Of a DNA stretch of 64,000 nt, positions 1-9,415 are shown piece after piece. This stretch comes from an uncultured Alistipes sp. Lineage in GTDB: Bacteria > Bacteroidota > Bacteroidia > Bacteroidales > Rikenellaceae. The notes under the pieces are model-generated. The model ran no database searches. It was given only the letters and a program-made list of their open reading frames with translations, and was not told the origin of the DNA. Within the stretch, counting starts at the first letter, position 1; the number at the start of each line of letters is the position of its first letter. The position numbers and the translations under genes were made by a program. The stretch lies in NCBI GenBank assembly GCA_910584485.1, contig CAJUAV010000006.1:62001-126000 (forward strand), written 5' to 3'.

Positions 1-2626
1 TACCGTACACCTCTACCGTCCCTTCTCGGAAAAATATTTCTTCAACGTCGTGCCCGCTTCGGTCAAGCGCGTCTGCGTCCTCGACCGCACGAAGGAGCCC
101 GGCGCCGACGGCGAACCGCTCTACCTCGACGTACGCTCGATGTTCTACGGCAAGGAGCTCCAGCCGATGATCATCGGCGGCCGCTACGGCCTCTCGTCGA
201 AGGATACGACGCCCGCCCAGATGCTGGCCGTCTTCGAGAACCTCGCCGCCGCACAGCCCAAGGATCACTTCACGGTGGGCATCGTCGACGACGTGACGAA
301 CCTTTCGCTCCCCGTCGGCGAGGAGATCTCGATGGCCAAGCCCGGCACGTTCGAGGCCCTCTTCTTCGGTCTGGGCGCCGACGGTACGGTGGGTGCCAAC
401 AAGAACTCGATCAAGATCATCGGCGGTTCGACGAACAAGTACTGCCAGGCCTATTTCTCGTACGACTCGAAGAAATCGGGCGGCTACACCTCGTCGCACC
501 TGCGCTTCGGCGACCTGCCGATCACCTCGCCCTACCTGGTGACGACGCCCGACTTCGTGGCCTGCCACGTGCCGTCGTACGTCGACAAGTACGACGTGCT
601 GAAGGGTCTGAAGGCGGGCGGTTCGTTCCTGCTCAACTCGACGCACGACGCCGAGACGACCTGCCGCACGCTGCCCGACCACATGAAGGTCTACCTGGCC
701 AAGAACAAGATCAATTTCTACATCATCAACGCGACGAAGATCGCCGCCGAGCTCGGTCTGGGCTCGCGCACGAACACGATCATGCAGTCGGCCTTCTTCA
801 AGATCGCCGCCGTGATTCCGTTCGAGAAGGCCGTCGAGGAGATGAAGCACGCCATCCTGAAGTCCTACGGCAAGAAGGGCGAGGATATCGTGAACATGAA
901 CTACGCGGCCGTCGACGCCGGCGGCAACGCCGTCGTGAAGGTCGAGGTGCCCGCCGAGTGGGCTTCGATCGAGGTCAAGGAGGCTGCCGCAGCCGTCGAC
1001 AGCAACCGCCCCGCCTTCGTACAGAAGATCGTCGACCCGATCAACGCCCTGAAGGGCGACCAGCTGCCCGTCTCGACCTTCGCAGGCCGTGAGGACGGCA
1101 CCTGGGAGAACGGCACGGCCGCCTGGGAGAAGCGCGGCATCGCCGTGAACGTTCCCGAGTGGAAGATCGAGAACTGTATCCAGTGCAACCAGTGCGCCTA
1201 CGTCTGCCCCCACGCCGCCATCCGTCCCTTCCTCGCCACGGAGGAGGAGGCCGCCGCTTCGGGCATGGAGTGGAAGCAGGGTCTGGGCGAGACGAAGGCC
1301 TACAAGTTCCGCATCCAGGTGTCGCCGCTCGACTGTACGGGCTGCAACAACTGCGCGGACATCTGCCCCGCCAAGGAGAAGGCGCTCGTCATGAAGCCGC
1401 TCGAGTCGCAGCTGGCACAGGTCGCCAACTGGGAGTACGCCACGACGAAGGTCGGCTACAAGGAGGTCGTCGACAAGACCAAGAGCGTCAAGAACCTCCA
1501 GTTCGCACAGCCGCTCTTCGAGTTCTCGGGTGCCTGCGCCGGTTGCGGCGAGACGCCCTACATCAAGGCCATCACGCAGCTCTTCGGCGACAAGATGATG
1601 GTCGCCAACGCTACGGGCTGTACCTCGATCTACTCGGGTTCGGCACCCTCGACGCCCTACTGCACCAACGCGAAGGGTCAGGGTCCCGCCTGGGCCAACT
1701 CGCTCTTCGAGGACAACGCCGAGTACGGTCTGGGTATGCACGTCGGCATCGAGAAGCTGCGCGACCGCGTACAGGGCTACATGGAGGAGGCGATCGCTTC
1801 GTGCGACAAGTGCTCCGAGGAGCTGAAGGCCGCCATGAAGAACTGGATCGAGGGTCGCTACTCGTCGGCCAAGTCGGCCGAGGCTACGGCCGCCCTGCTC
1901 CCGCTGCTCGAGAGCTGCGGCTGCGACTACTGCCAGAAGATCCTCGCCATGAAGGATTGGCTCGTCAAGAAATCGCAGTGGATCATCGGCGGTGACGGCT
2001 GGGGCTACGACATCGGCTACGGCGGTGTGGATCATGTCCTCGCTTCGGGCATGGACGTGAACATCCTGGTCATCGACACGGAGGTCTACTCGAACACGGG
2101 CGGTCAGTCGTCGAAGGCTACGCCGGTGGGTGCCGTCGCCAAGTTCGCATCGAGCGGCAAGCGCATCCGCAAGAAGGACCTCGGCGCCATGGCCATGACC
2201 TACGGTTACGTCTACGTCGCCCAGGTATCGATCGGCGCTTCGCAGCAGCAGCTCTTCAACGTGCTGAAGGAGGCCGAGGCTTACCAGGGTCCGTCGCTCG
2301 TGATCGCCTACGCACCGTGCATCAACCACGGCATCAAGGGCGGCATGACGCGCACGCAGCAGATCGGCAAGGATGCCGTTGCCTGCGGTTACTGGCACCT
2401 GTGGCACTACAACCCCGACCTGGAGGCACAGGGCAAGAATCCCTTCGTGCTCGACTCGAAGGAGCCCGACTGGTCGAAGTTCCAGGACTTCCTGATGCGC
2501 GAGGTTCGCTACACGTCGCTCAAGAAGGCTTTCCCGACCGAGGCGCAGGAGCTCTTCGACGCCGCCGAGGAGAACGCCAAGTGGCGCTACAACGGCTACG
2601 TCCGTCGCTCGAAGATGGAGTTCTAA
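1..2626 (+). CDS. nifJ: pyruvate:ferredoxin (flavodoxin) oxidoreductase, 3' part
   Basis: This enzyme oxidatively decarboxylates pyruvate to acetyl-CoA and passes the electrons to ferredoxin in the cytoplasm. The frame is open from base 2, so the N-terminal part lies outside the window. About 874 residues are visible of the roughly 1,180 usual for the single-chain family. Two 4Fe-4S ferredoxin motifs are present: CIQCNQCAYVCP near base 1174 and CTGCNNCADICP near base 1333. The TPP-binding domain follows, with GACAGCGETPY near 1530 and the GDGWGYDIG motif near 1990. The stop is followed by a strong terminator, so the gene ends its transcript. The family assignment is secure. Confidence 0.97.
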   Translation, partial: TVHLYRPFSEKYFFNVVPASVKRVCVLDRTKEPGADGEPLYLDVRSMFYGKELQPMIIGGRYGLSSKDTTPAQMLAVFENLAAAQPKDHFTVGIVDDVTNLSLPVGEEISMAKPGTFEALFFGLGADGTVGANKNSIKIIGGSTNKYCQAYFSYDSKKSGGYTSSHLRFGDLPITSPYLVTTPDFVACHVPSYVDKYDVLKGLKAGGSFLLNSTHDAETTCRTLPDHMKVYLAKNKINFYIINATKIAAELGLGSRTNTIMQSAFFKIAAVIPFEKAVEEMKHAILKSYGKKGEDIVNMNYAAVDAGGNAVVKVEVPAEWASIEVKEAAAAVDSNRPAFVQKIVDPINALKGDQLPVSTFAGREDGTWENGTAAWEKRGIAVNVPEWKIENCIQCNQCAYVCPHAAIRPFLATEEEAAASGMEWKQGLGETKAYKFRIQVSPLDCTGCNNCADICPAKEKALVMKPLESQLAQVANWEYATTKVGYKEVVDKTKSVKNLQFAQPLFEFSGACAGCGETPYIKAITQLFGDKMMVANATGCTSIYSGSAPSTPYCTNAKGQGPAWANSLFEDNAEYGLGMHVGIEKLRDRVQGYMEEAIASCDKCSEELKAAMKNWIEGRYSSAKSAEATAALLPLLESCGCDYCQKILAMKDWLVKKSQWIIGGDGWGYDIGYGGVDHVLASGMDVNILVIDTEVYSNTGGQSSKATPVGAVAKFASSGKRIRKKDLGAMAMTYGYVYVAQVSIGASQQQLFNVLKEAEAYQGPSLVIAYAPCINHGIKGGMTRTQQIGKDAVACGYWHLWHYNPDLEAQGKNPFVLDSKEPDWSKFQDFLMREVRYTSLKKAFPTEAQELFDAAEENAKWRYNGYVRRSKMEF

Positions 2627-2648
2627 AAAGGGGCAACCCGTTCATTCG

Positions 2649-2683
2649 GCAGGGCCGCACCGTGGGTGCGGTCCTGCTTTTTT
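2649..2683 (+). terminator. rho-independent terminator of nifJ
   Basis: A 12-bp stem (2649-2660 with 2666-2677, one G-U pair) has a 5-nt loop and is followed directly by six T residues. Confidence 0.9.
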
Positions 2684-2759
2684 GTGCAGGGCGGCGGCGG
2701 AAGATAGCGGCGGATAGGGGGCGGAGGAGGTCGGCAACGAGACCGATTTTGCGGGCATG

Positions 2760-3180
2760 CGCCGACGGCAACCGCTACTCGGGTCGGAGCTTGCGAAGCG
2801 CCCGTACTCGTAAGCGTTGCGGGCCTAAAGCGGGGCGAAGCTCCGGCCCGCCGACGTCTTGCGACTCCATGTCGCACAAGTTCGCCGTCGGCGGCGGGAG
2901 GGCAGCGGGATCGTTGTGGCCGTGCGGCGGGACGAAGCCGCACGTTCGCCGTCGGCGAACGGCACGCACGTAATGTGCGATGTTCAGGCAGCCGAGCGGA
3001 GACGGCAGGCCTCGCTCGGGCTGAAGCCTGCGGTGTGCCCGCACGAGCGGACGAGGGATGCGGGCCTTCAGCTGCGGGATGCGGAGGCGCCCTTTGGCGA
3101 CGGGCGGGTGCGATCGGCGGCGCTCCCGTGCGGGCTCTGCCTGCTGCGTGGTCGTGCGCACGGCGGCTGCGCGGTCGGGG
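2760..3180 (-). repeat. interspersed A/B/C repeat cluster 1, partly degenerate
   Basis: The 600-base gap after nifJ holds no convincing gene. A class B module in minus orientation spans about 2779-2880. Its arms GGTCGGAGCTT and AAGCTCCGGCC lie about 60 bases apart and enclose an inner half-palindrome. A class C-like module built on TTCGCCGTCGGCG follows at about 2881-2975, and then more degenerate GC-rich inverted repeats. Many spurious reading frames run through it. Confidence 0.75.
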
Positions 3181-3252
3181 CCGAAACGGGCGGGCGTTCG
3201 GCGATACTACTCCCGCTTTTTTGCGCGCGGGGACCCCGTGCGGCGGAAAAAA

Positions 3253-3284
3253 TTTTGTTTTTTCGGCGGATTGCGCTATCTTCG
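3253..3284 (+). promoter_or_regulatory. Bacteroidetes-type promoter
   Basis: TTTTG at 3253-3257, a 19-nt spacer and TATCTTCG at 3277-3284 (consensus TAnnTTTG). It lies directly upstream of the structured RNA candidate. Confidence 0.65.
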
Positions 3285-3289
3285 TAAAA

Positions 3290-3516
3290 AAATATACCCT
3301 TTTTGCCTATGAAACAGTAGCACCGTAAGGACATATAAATAAAAGGCGTAAGCTTGTATTTCGGGATTCTGAAACTTCCACATATCAAGATGTCCCCGAA
3401 GGAATAAAGTTTGACGCCCATGCTGCATCCCAGCGTGGGCTTTATTCCGTTGTTCGGGGACAAGGTTGTGGAAGACCGCAGAATCCGGCATCTCGTGATG
3501 AAGTCCGCGCTTTTTG
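3290..3516 (+). ncRNA. rod-shaped structured RNA candidate, 6S-like
   Basis: No gene starts between the promoter and the lipoprotein at 3585, but a long nested hairpin is visible. The stems are 3366-3371/3479-3484, 3375-3381/3468-3474, 3391-3399/3454-3462, 3401-3408/3441-3448 and an apical 10-bp stem 3416-3425/3431-3440. They are separated by small internal loops, the largest at 3382-3390 opposite 3463-3467. A T-run at 3511-3515 could end it. A promoter-driven rod with an internal bubble resembles 6S RNA or the Bacteroidales-specific RNA motifs. The identity is an inference; the pairing is seen directly. Confidence 0.55.
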
Positions 3517-3584
3517 TTTGTCCGCCTCTTCCACGACCGAGGACTTCGCAACCCCTTATCAACGAACAAACAAATCTTGAACGA

Positions 3585-4115
3585 ATGAAAAAATCCCTGA
3601 TCCTTCTCTGCTGCCTCGTCGGTCTCGTTTCGTGCGGCGTGCAGCGGATCATCCCCGAGTCGGTCAACACGATCAATCGGGCGCAGCTGGCCGATCTGAA
3701 TCTGGAGCGCGGCGACTACGAAATCCTGAATACCGTTACGGCCGAGGCCTCGGTGATCTGCACGGACGGCGCGAAGAAGCGCCGCATCGCCTCTCCCGAC
3801 GGCGATTTCTCGGTCACGTGGGAGGCCCCCAAGCTCCGTAAGAAGCGGACGACGTGGAGCTGCACGGACTTCAAGGGCATCCTGCGCACGGGTGCGCTGG
3901 CCGATATGCCCGAAGAGACGGTCGATCATGCCGACCCGCTGAAGCTGGTGCGGAGTCTGGCGCTTTATCGGGCGATCGGCCTGGCCCGACAGGAGGGGGC
4001 CGACGCGATCGTCGAGCCCAACTACACGGTGAGCCTCGAGCAGACCGATCGGCGCACGCTCGCCTATAAGGCGACCGTAACGGCCAAAGTCATCAAACTC
4101 AAAATGGATCGTTAG
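3585..4115 (+). CDS. lipoprotein of unknown function
   Basis: A 176-residue protein with a lipoprotein signal: basic MKKS start, hydrophobic stretch and lipobox LVSC near residue 15. The mature protein should be attached to an envelope membrane. The body is mixed alpha/beta with no motif I recognise. The start at 3585 is chosen because the signal peptide begins there, although the frame is open further upstream through the structured RNA. The next gene, another lipoprotein, begins 2 bases after the stop, so the two are probably cotranscribed and may act together. Confidence 0.8.
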   Translation: MKKSLILLCCLVGLVSCGVQRIIPESVNTINRAQLADLNLERGDYEILNTVTAEASVICTDGAKKRRIASPDGDFSVTWEAPKLRKKRTTWSCTDFKGILRTGALADMPEETVDHADPLKLVRSLALYRAIGLARQEGADAIVEPNYTVSLEQTDRRTLAYKATVTAKVIKLKMDR

Positions 4116-4117
4116 CC

Positions 4118-5074
4118 ATGAAAAGATGGTTTTGGATGGCGGGCCTCGTCGTGCTGATGAGCCTGGTTTCGTGCGCTTCGATGAAGAAACCGCGCGTCGC
4201 GTCGCCCCGCGTGCTCTACCTGGCCCTGACCGACGAGGGCTATGCGAACCGCTTCGTCGATCTGGATTACGGCATCCGTCTCAACGTGCGCGACGTCCGC
4301 TCCGACAGCCGCGTGCTGCACAAATACGACGCCCGCGCCGCCTCGCTGCCGCAGGTCGCCGTCGATCCCGAGGTCGTGCCGTTCGTCTCCGAGAGCGTGC
4401 GCCGCTACATGCGCACGATGGGCTTCAACCTCGATGCCGACGTCTCGACCGACTACATCATGACCCTTGCGGTGCGCGAGTTCAACCTCGGCTACCTCTC
4501 GGGCATCGGCTGGTCGGCCGTCGTGCAGCTCGCCGTCGAGGTCTGCGACCGCGACCGCCGGCCGGTCTGTCCGAGCGTCGTGGTGGCGGGTCGCGCCGCC
4601 CGCAGCGGCAACGCAGCCGATTTCGATGCGGGTGCGCAGGTACTCAACGAGGCCTACGCCCGTGCGCTGAAGGACATCGACTGGGATCGCATCGCCTTCT
4701 TCCTCAAGCGGGCCTCCTCGCCGAGCCTCGAAAAGAACAAGCAGGTGACGGGCGCAGGCGATACGGCCCTCGAATCGACGGTGATCCGCTGGTACATCGA
4801 TTCGGCGCCGAAGGGAGCCGACGTCTCGACGCGCGTCGTCTCGTCGACCTCCGAGGTGAAGAACACCAACTCGAACTACGTGGGATCGACTCCCTACGAG
4901 ACGACCGAGACGTTCGACATCAAAGGGCTGACTTTCAATAATTCGGGCGACGTACAGATCGAGGTGACCTGCGAGAAGGCGGGCTACGTCACGCAGAAGC
5001 GGCGTTTCAACCTGCGGCAGGCGATCGAGCAGAAGGAGATTTCGACCAAGTTCAACCTCGTCAAGGAGGAGTAG
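4118..5074 (+). CDS. lipoprotein with PEGA-like C-terminal domain
   Basis: A 318-residue protein with a signal peptide and lipobox (LMSLVSC, Cys near residue 19). The central part is not recognisable. The last ~95 residues look like a PEGA-type beta domain: a segment starting SAPKGADVS, then VGSTPYETT, then CEKAGYVTQ. Such domains occur on surface proteins and are often followed by basic turns. It sits 2 bases behind the preceding lipoprotein and is followed by a terminator, so the pair forms a two-gene operon. Function unknown; the PEGA-like call is from pattern only. Confidence 0.75.
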   Translation: MKRWFWMAGLVVLMSLVSCASMKKPRVASPRVLYLALTDEGYANRFVDLDYGIRLNVRDVRSDSRVLHKYDARAASLPQVAVDPEVVPFVSESVRRYMRTMGFNLDADVSTDYIMTLAVREFNLGYLSGIGWSAVVQLAVEVCDRDRRPVCPSVVVAGRAARSGNAADFDAGAQVLNEAYARALKDIDWDRIAFFLKRASSPSLEKNKQVTGAGDTALESTVIRWYIDSAPKGADVSTRVVSSTSEVKNTNSNYVGSTPYETTETFDIKGLTFNNSGDVQIEVTCEKAGYVTQKRRFNLRQAIEQKEISTKFNLVKEE

Positions 5075-5095
5075 CCCCTCTCTTCGCGCTTTGGT

Positions 5096-5134
5096 ACGGA
5101 GCGGTCCGCGGCGGCGGGCGGCTCCGTTTTTTTT
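5096..5134 (+). terminator. rho-independent terminator
   Basis: ACGGAGC (5096-5102) pairs with GCTCCGT (5121-5127), enclosing a GC-rich inner stem, and is followed by eight T residues. Confidence 0.75.
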
Positions 5135-5169
5135 CGGGGAAGGGGCGGCTTTCGGGGCGCAGCGAATGG

Positions 5170-5400
5170 GACGGCGGGCGCAAGGTACGGCTGCGGAGGC
5201 GGGGGCGGAGGCGGAGGCGGGGGTGCAGGGCCGCCGGTACCCGATTGCGGGCCATGGGGCGGAGGGCTGCGGGTACAGCCCGACGGCTGCTGTGTGGCTG
5301 CAAGCGGCTGCAAGCGGGTCGGCGAAGGGGCGTGCGGGCGTGCGGAGGGCGGCAGCCGAACCCGACGGCTGCCGATCGCGGCTATCGTTCTGACCTTGCG
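5170..5400. other. G-rich intergenic tract
   Basis: No gene is seen in this gap. Repeated GGCGGAGGCGG units at about 5192-5222 give several closely spaced G runs on the plus strand (possible G-quadruplex). A short direct repeat of GCTGCAAGCG follows near 5298-5320. Confidence 0.4.
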
Positions 5401-5455
5401 CGTCGCAGACGAAAAAAGAATCCCGTTCGGCCTCGGTTATATGGAAAAAAATGCG

Positions 5456-5463
5456 TATTTTTG
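5456..5463 (+). promoter_or_regulatory. -7 box of the nqr operon promoter
   Basis: TATTTTTG matches TAnnTTTG exactly and lies 70 bases upstream of nqrA. The -33 element is weak. Confidence 0.5.
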
Positions 5464-5533
5464 GCCGCGGAAAAATTGTTAGCGGAATAACAATCGAACA
5501 CAAACATAACAATCATCAAACACATTAACCATC

Positions 5534-6886
5534 ATGTCGAAAATCATTACTTTACGCAAGGGTCTCGACATCAATCTCGCAGGAGCCGCCGCAAAGCGGC
5601 TGACGGTACTTCCGCCGGCCGCCGAGTACGGTCTCTCGCCCCTCGATTTCGAAGGGGTAACGCCCAAACTGCTGGTTAAGGTGGGTGACGAGGTCAAGGC
5701 CGGTACGCCCTTGTTCTTCAACAAGGCCGACGAACGGATCCTCTTTACCTCGCCCGTGAGCGGTACGGTGGCAGCCGTCAACCGCGGGGAGAAGCGCAAG
5801 GTGCTCTCCGTCACGGTCACCCCTTCGCAGGAGCAGCGCTACGAGGAGTTCCCGAAACTCGATCCGAACAAGGCCTCGCGCGACGAGATCGTCGCCGTGC
5901 TGCTTCGCTCGGGTCTCTGGCCGATGCTCGTGCAGCGTCCCTACGGCATCATCGCCGATCCGTCGGACCGTCCGCGGGCGATCTTCGTCTCGGCCTTCGA
6001 CTCGGCGCCGCTGGCTCCCGACTACCGCTTCGTGCTGGAGGGCGAGCAGGCCAACCTCGAGGCGGGCTTCGCGCTGCTCGGCCGTCTGACCGAGGGGCGC
6101 GTGCACCTCTCGATGCGTGCGGGCGCCGAGCTGCCCCTCTCGTTCGAGGGGGTCGAAACGCACCGCTTCGCCGGCAAGCACCCCGCGGGTAACGTGGGCG
6201 TGCAGATCCACCACATCGATCCGATCGGCAAGGGCGAGGTCGTCTGGACGATCAACCTCCAGGACGTCGCCATCCTGGGCCGTCTGGTCCGCGAGGGACG
6301 CGTCGACATGACCCGCACGATCGCCGTGGCGGGTTCGGAGGTCGCCGAGCCGCAGTACGTCCGCATCGTCGCGGGCGCCCGCATCGATTCGATCCTCGCG
6401 GGGCGGATCCGTCCGCAGGCCGCGGGCGATCGGGTGCGCATCATCTCGGGCAACGTGCTGACGGGCGCGAAGCGCTCGACGGAGGAGTTCACGGGCTTCT
6501 ACCACCACATGCTGACGGTGATCCCCGAGGGCGACAAGTACGAGCTCTTCGGCTGGATGCTGCCGCGTCTGAAGAAGTTCTCCGTGTCGCGCGCCTACTT
6601 CTCGTGGCTCTTCCCGAAGCGGCAGTACCGCCTCGATACGAACCTCAACGGCGGCGAGCGTCCGTTCGTCGTCACGGGGCTCTACGAGCAGTACCTGCCG
6701 ATGGACATTTACCCGATGTATCTGCTGAAGGCCTGCATGGCGGGCGACATCGACAAGATGGAGAACCTCGGCATCTACGAGGTGACGGAGGAGGATTTCG
6801 CCCTCTGCGAGTTCGTCGATCCGTCGAAGATCGAGATCCAGCAGGTGATTCGGGACGGTATTAACTTAATGATCAAGGAGGCATAA
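5534..6886 (+). CDS. nqrA: Na+-translocating NADH:quinone reductase subunit A
   Basis: Peripheral cytoplasmic subunit of the Na+-NQR complex, which couples NADH oxidation by quinone to sodium export. The protein has 450 residues, the usual length, and opens with the family-typical MSKIITLRKGLDINLAG. It is the first gene of a six-gene operon in the canonical order A-B-C-D-E-F, and nqrB follows after 3 bases. The start is supported by the N-terminal family pattern and the upstream -7 box. Soluble, with no membrane segment visible. Confidence 0.96.
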   Translation: MSKIITLRKGLDINLAGAAAKRLTVLPPAAEYGLSPLDFEGVTPKLLVKVGDEVKAGTPLFFNKADERILFTSPVSGTVAAVNRGEKRKVLSVTVTPSQEQRYEEFPKLDPNKASRDEIVAVLLRSGLWPMLVQRPYGIIADPSDRPRAIFVSAFDSAPLAPDYRFVLEGEQANLEAGFALLGRLTEGRVHLSMRAGAELPLSFEGVETHRFAGKHPAGNVGVQIHHIDPIGKGEVVWTINLQDVAILGRLVREGRVDMTRTIAVAGSEVAEPQYVRIVAGARIDSILAGRIRPQAAGDRVRIISGNVLTGAKRSTEEFTGFYHHMLTVIPEGDKYELFGWMLPRLKKFSVSRAYFSWLFPKRQYRLDTNLNGGERPFVVTGLYEQYLPMDIYPMYLLKACMAGDIDKMENLGIYEVTEEDFALCEFVDPSKIEIQQVIRDGINLMIKEA

Positions 6887-6889
6887 GCG

Positions 6890-8020
6890 ATGAGCGCATT
6901 GAGAAATTATGTAGACAAGCTGAAGCCGACCTTCTCCGCAGGAGGCAGGTTGAGCTTCCTCGCCTCGACCTTCGAGGCGTTCGAGACGTTCCTCTTCGTG
7001 CCGAACACGACCACGACGCGGGGCGCCCACATCCGCGACTGCAACGACATGAAGCGTACGATGATCGTCGTCGTGACGGCCCTCATCCCCGCCTTCCTCT
7101 TCGGTTGCTACAACACCGGCCTTCAGGTGCACCTCGAGGGCTTCACGGCCTTCCTCTACGGTCTGCTGCGCATCCTGCCGATGCTCTGCGTCTCGTACGT
7201 CGTCGGTCTGGCCATCGAGTTCTATTTCGCCCAGGTCCGCGGCCACGAGGTGAACGAGGGCTTCCTCGTCACGGGCTTCCTCATCCCGCTCATCATGCCC
7301 GTCTCGACTCCGCTCTGGATCGTCGCCCTGGCGACGGCCTTCGCCGTGGTCTTCGGCAAGGAGGTCTTCGGCGGCACGGGCATGAACGTCTTCAATCCCG
7401 CGCTGCTGGCGCGCGTCTTCGTCTTCTTCGCCTACACGACCCAGATTTCGGGCGAGCAGGTGTGGTACTCGGACTGGAAGATGCTCGGCGCACAGGTCGA
7501 CGGCGTCTCGGGCGCCACGGCGCTCGAACGGCTCGCCGTGTCGGGCAACGACATGGGCTTCTCGGCGCTGGACGCCTTCCTGGGCTTCATCCCGGGTTCG
7601 TTCGGCGAAACCTCGACCTTGGCGATCCTTATCGGCGCCGCCCTGCTGCTCTACACGGGCATCGCCTCGTGGCGCACGATGGTTTCGGTCTTCGTCGGCG
7701 GTCTGGCGATGGGGTACGTGTTCCAGTGGTGCGGCGTGACGGCCTATCCCGCCTGGTGGCACCTCATTATCGGCGGCTTCGCCTTCGGTGCCGTCTTCAT
7801 GGCGACCGATCCCGTCACCTCGGCGCAGACGAATACGGGCAAGTACATCGTCGGTCTGATGACGGGTGCGCTGGCCGTGCTGATCCGCGTCGTGAACCCC
7901 GCCTACCCCGAGGGCATGATGCTGGCGATCCTCTTCATGAACGCAGCCGCGCCGCTGGTGGACTATTTCGTGGTCGAGGCCAACATCGCCCGCCGCAAGA
8001 AGCGTGTGAAAACCAACTAA
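6890..8020 (+). CDS. nqrB: Na+-translocating NADH:quinone reductase subunit B
   Basis: Integral membrane subunit of Na+-NQR with 376 residues and about ten hydrophobic segments. The SGATALERL motif near residue 206 contains the threonine to which FMN is covalently bound in characterised NqrB proteins. The related RnfD has the same motif, but the neighbouring nqrA and nqrF decide for Nqr. It starts 3 bases after nqrA and ends 12 bases before nqrC. Confidence 0.96.
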   Translation: MSALRNYVDKLKPTFSAGGRLSFLASTFEAFETFLFVPNTTTTRGAHIRDCNDMKRTMIVVVTALIPAFLFGCYNTGLQVHLEGFTAFLYGLLRILPMLCVSYVVGLAIEFYFAQVRGHEVNEGFLVTGFLIPLIMPVSTPLWIVALATAFAVVFGKEVFGGTGMNVFNPALLARVFVFFAYTTQISGEQVWYSDWKMLGAQVDGVSGATALERLAVSGNDMGFSALDAFLGFIPGSFGETSTLAILIGAALLLYTGIASWRTMVSVFVGGLAMGYVFQWCGVTAYPAWWHLIIGGFAFGAVFMATDPVTSAQTNTGKYIVGLMTGALAVLIRVVNPAYPEGMMLAILFMNAAAPLVDYFVVEANIARRKKRVKTN

Positions 8021-8032
8021 TTCCGAAGCGGT

Positions 8033-8758
8033 ATGAACAAGAACAGTAACACCTATATCGTCATTTACGCGACGGCGATGGTCGTCGTCGTGGCGACGCT
8101 GCTGGCCGTGGCCGCCATGGCGCTCAAATCGCGGCAGGAGGCCAACATGCTCAACGAAAAGAAGGAGGCGATCCTGCAGTCGCTCTCGGCCGTCGACCGC
8201 GACTACGACGCCTTCGTCGAGGCCTATGCCGTTGACGCCGAAGGGGCGAAGATCGCATCCGTCACCCCCGACGCGGCGCTGCAGCTGCTCTTCGACCTGA
8301 AGGGCGCCTTCGCCGCTGGGACCTATCCCGTCTTCGAGGCCGAGGACGGCCGTATCGTGCTGCCCGTCACGGGTTCGGGTCTGTGGGGCCCGATCTGGGG
8401 CTATGTGGCGCTGGAACAGGACATGAACACGATCGCGGGCGTCGTCTTCGGACACCAGGGCGAGACCCCGGGTCTGGGCGCCGAGATCGCCACCCCCAAG
8501 CACCAGGCCCTCTACGCGGGCAAGCGCCTCTTCGAGGGCGACGCCTTCGTCTCGGTCGTGCTGCGCAAGGGCGGTGCGAAGGATCCCGCACACGAGGTGG
8601 ACGCCATCACGGGCGGCACGAAGACCTCGGACGGCGTGACGGCGATGCTGCGCGAGAGCCTGGGGGCCTATGCGCCGCTGCTCGCCGCGAAGCGTTCGGC
8701 CGAAGCCGCTTCGGACGCTTCGGAGTGTGAAACGAATAATGCTGAAAACCATGAGTAA
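8033..8758 (+). CDS. nqrC: Na+-translocating NADH:quinone reductase subunit C
   Basis: Subunit with one N-terminal membrane anchor (residues ~8-29) and a large extracytoplasmic FMN-binding domain. The ITGGTKTSDGV segment near residue 192 corresponds to the S/T-G-A/G-T FMN attachment motif; the flavin threonine is present. Length 241 residues. The 3' end overlaps the start of nqrD by 8 bases, so translation is probably coupled. Confidence 0.94.
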   Translation: MNKNSNTYIVIYATAMVVVVATLLAVAAMALKSRQEANMLNEKKEAILQSLSAVDRDYDAFVEAYAVDAEGAKIASVTPDAALQLLFDLKGAFAAGTYPVFEAEDGRIVLPVTGSGLWGPIWGYVALEQDMNTIAGVVFGHQGETPGLGAEIATPKHQALYAGKRLFEGDAFVSVVLRKGGAKDPAHEVDAITGGTKTSDGVTAMLRESLGAYAPLLAAKRSAEAASDASECETNNAENHE

Positions 8759-9404
8759 GGAGAAAGAGCCGATCTTTTCGGCGAAAAATCTGAAATATCT
8801 GACGGGTCCCTTCTCGGCGAACAATCCGGTCATCGTCCAGATCCTCGGCATCTGCTCGGCGCTGGCCGTCACGGTGCAGCTCAAGCCCGCGATCGTCATG
8901 GCGCTCTCCGTCACGGCCGTCACGGCCTTTTCGAACCTCGTCATGTCGCTGCTGCGCAACGGCGTGCCGTCGCGCATCCGCATCATCGTCCAGCTGGTGG
9001 TCATCGCCGCGCTGGTGATCCTCGTCGACCAGGTGCTGAAGGCCTACGTCTACGACGTCTCGAAGCAGCTGTCCGTCTACGTCGGTCTGATTATCACGAA
9101 CTGCATCGTCATGGGCCGCGTCGAGGCCTTCGCGCTGGGCAACAAGCCCTGGCCCGCCTTCCTCGACGGTATCGGCAACGGTCTGGGCTACGGCCTGATC
9201 CTCGTCGTGGTCGCCTTCTTCCGCGAGCTCTTCGGTTCGGGCACCCTCTTCGGGCTGCGCGTCGTTCCCGAGAGCTGGTACATGGCCGAGGGCGGCTTCT
9301 ACGCCAACAACGGTCTGATGCTCTTCCCGCCGATGGCGCTGATCATCGTCGGCTGCATCATCTGGATCCACCGTTCGCGCAACAAGGACTTACAGGAAAA
9401 ATAG
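8751..9404 (+). CDS. nqrD: Na+-translocating NADH:quinone reductase subunit D
   Basis: Integral membrane subunit, 217 residues, with about six transmembrane helices. The motif ITNCIVMGRVEAFA is diagnostic for the NqrD/RnfE family. The start at 8751 (MSKEKEP) is chosen because it gives the normal N-terminus; a frame open further upstream is explained by the overlap with nqrC. Confidence 0.95.
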   Translation: MSKEKEPIFSAKNLKYLTGPFSANNPVIVQILGICSALAVTVQLKPAIVMALSVTAVTAFSNLVMSLLRNGVPSRIRIIVQLVVIAALVILVDQVLKAYVYDVSKQLSVYVGLIITNCIVMGRVEAFALGNKPWPAFLDGIGNGLGYGLILVVVAFFRELFGSGTLFGLRVVPESWYMAEGGFYANNGLMLFPPMALIIVGCIIWIHRSRNKDLQEK

Positions 9405-9415
9405 GAGGGTAGCGT

